Assembly (NCBI RefSeq): GCF_910578445.1
Contig: NZ_CAJTQC010000010.1
Coordinates: 1-64,000, forward strand
Length of the DNA: 64,000 bases
Reading direction: 5' to 3'
From: an uncultured Duncaniella sp.
Lineage (GTDB): Bacteria > Bacteroidota > Bacteroidia > Bacteroidales > Muribaculaceae
In this document: positions 63,189-64,000 of the stretch, in pieces
Position numbering within the stretch: position 1 is the first letter of the stretch
Layout of the letters: every line of letters starts with the position of its first letter
The notes under the pieces: model-generated
Database searches by the model: none
What the model saw: only the letters and a program-made list of their open reading frames with translations
What the model was told of the DNA's origin: nothing
Made by a program: the position numbers and the translations under genes

Positions 63189-64000
63189 TCACTTTTCGTC
63201 AGCTATTATCTCCATGACCACCTCGCGGTCATCGAAATGATGCTTGACACCTTTGATTTCCTGATAATCCTCATGGCCTTTTCCGGCAATGAGAATGACA
63301 GATCCCTTGCCGGCAAGGAGAGCGGCAGTACGTATGGCCTGACGGCGGTCGGTTATGTGGAGAGTCCGCTTGCGGGCCTCTTCGTCAAGCCCTTCCTCCA
63401 TATCGTGGAGAATATCCTCAGGCTCTTCAAAACGAGGATTATCCGAGGTGAGAATCAAGCGTTGGCTGCGGGCTGCAGCCTCTTTTGCCATAATCGGACG
63501 CTTACCCTTATCGCGATTGCCACCTGCACCGACAACGGTGATTATCTCGCCGTCCTTGCCGATGACCTCGCGTATTGCATTGAGGACGTTAACAACTGCA
63601 TCCGGAGTATGGGCATAATCGACGATGGCCGTGTAGCCCTTGGGCGAATGGAATGCCTGAAAACGGCCGGCAACCGGAACAAGACGCGACATCTCGCGCA
63701 ACACATCCTCTTTCGGCCATCCGATCAACACACACGCACCGTAGACGGCAGTAAGGTTGTAGGCATTGAATTTTCCGGTGAAAAGGAGTTCCACTTCATT
63801 GCCGTTGAGCGAAAGAAGTGTTCCGTCGAGTCGCGACTCAACAATACGGCCACGGAAATCAGCATCGCTGCGCAAGGAGTAAGTGTAGCGATGCGCGCGC
63901 GTGTTCTGCAACATCACTTCTCCAACTTTATCATCTGCATTGGTGAGGGCGAACGCCTCGGCAGGCAGCATGTCGAAAAATTTCTTTTTGGCGGCCAGAT
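63189..64000 (-). CDS. murE: UDP-N-acetylmuramoyl-tripeptide synthetase MurE, 3' part
   Basis: Only the C-terminal 269 codons lie in the window; the frame stays open to 64000 ([18 protein letters not shown]). The central ligase and C-terminal domains are seen: [25 protein letters not shown] and [13 protein letters not shown]. The motif DNPRFEEPE is that of enzymes adding meso-diaminopimelate. An internal Met at 63971 is not the start, since the homologous sequence continues upstream. It is the first gene of the cluster shown, 64 nt before mraY. Confidence 0.93.
   Translation of the reverse strand, partial: LAAKKKFFDMLPAEAFALTNADDKVGEVMLQNTRAHRYTYSLRSDADFRGRIVESRLDGTLLSLNGNEVELLFTGKFNAYNLTAVYGACVLIGWPKEDVLREMSRLVPVAGRFQAFHSPKGYTAIVDYAHTPDAVVNVLNAIREVIGKDGEIITVVGAGGNRDKGKRPIMAKEAAARSQRLILTSDNPRFEEPEDILHDMEEGLDEEARKRTLHITDRRQAIRTAALLAGKGSVILIAGKGHEDYQEIKGVKHHFDDREVVMEIIADEK

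Overview
The window reads as chromosomal DNA of a Bacteroidales bacterium, probably of the Muribaculaceae type. The pointers are a SusC/SusD pair, a TonB-dependent receptor next to an ECF sigma factor, Bacteroidetes-type promoters (TTTG or TTG, about 20 nt, then TAnnTTTG) in front of many genes, a DUF4252 protein, a histone-H1-like small protein, and a division cluster in the order murE-mraY-murD-ftsW-murG-murC-ftsQ-ftsA-ftsZ. The family-level assignment is inference from protein character, not from a marker gene. I see no phage, IS element, integron or CRISPR array.

Layout. 1-13272 is housekeeping: tRNA-Asn, an S41 peptidase, mfd, a histone-like small gene, an M16 peptidase, and the rimP-nusA-infB-folK operon. 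13273-15125 is an AT-rich accessory patch: a strong promoter, a roughly 300-nt folded leader and a secreted BspA-like protein. 15288-16512 holds xerC and hpf. 16763-24677 is a nutrient-uptake locus (SusC, SusD, a TlpA-like lipoprotein) with a membrane TPR/AraC regulator. 24794-26385 is a padR-pspC pair with its own operator-like repeats. 26705-33220 carries dapA, an M23 peptidase, ndk, a polyprenyl synthase, an Ig-like lipoprotein and a SemiSWEET transporter preceded by a 7-bp tandem repeat.

33369-37193 is an ECF unit on the minus strand: TonB receptor, sigma factor, putative anti-sigma protein, DUF4252 protein. The same bipartite motif, GTCACAAA-N14-GTCA, lies just upstream of both the receptor and the sigma gene, so this looks like an autoregulated surface-signalling circuit. 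37504-43757 has a clostripain-like protease, an MscS channel, a structured RNA candidate, recJ and recQ. 44185-52036 is a glucuronoxylan-oligosaccharide locus: SGNH acetylesterase, GPH-family symporter, GH10, GH43 and GH67, interrupted by a small His-rich exported protein on the other strand. It has no SusC/D, so it probably handles oligosaccharides released or imported by another locus.

52129-64000 (minus strand) is the cell-wall and division cluster. The 5' part of murE lies outside the window. FtsA has a very long Pro/Gln-rich insert before its membrane-targeting helix, and FtsZ has an extra conserved-looking module at its C terminus. MurE carries the DNPR motif of meso-diaminopimelate-adding enzymes, in keeping with dapA.

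The strongest candidates for something undescribed are regulatory: the paired ECF promoters, the two structured leaders (13343-13643 and 39901-40090), the inverted repeats around the susC and regulator promoters, the padR operator repeats, and the heptamer array in front of the SemiSWEET gene.
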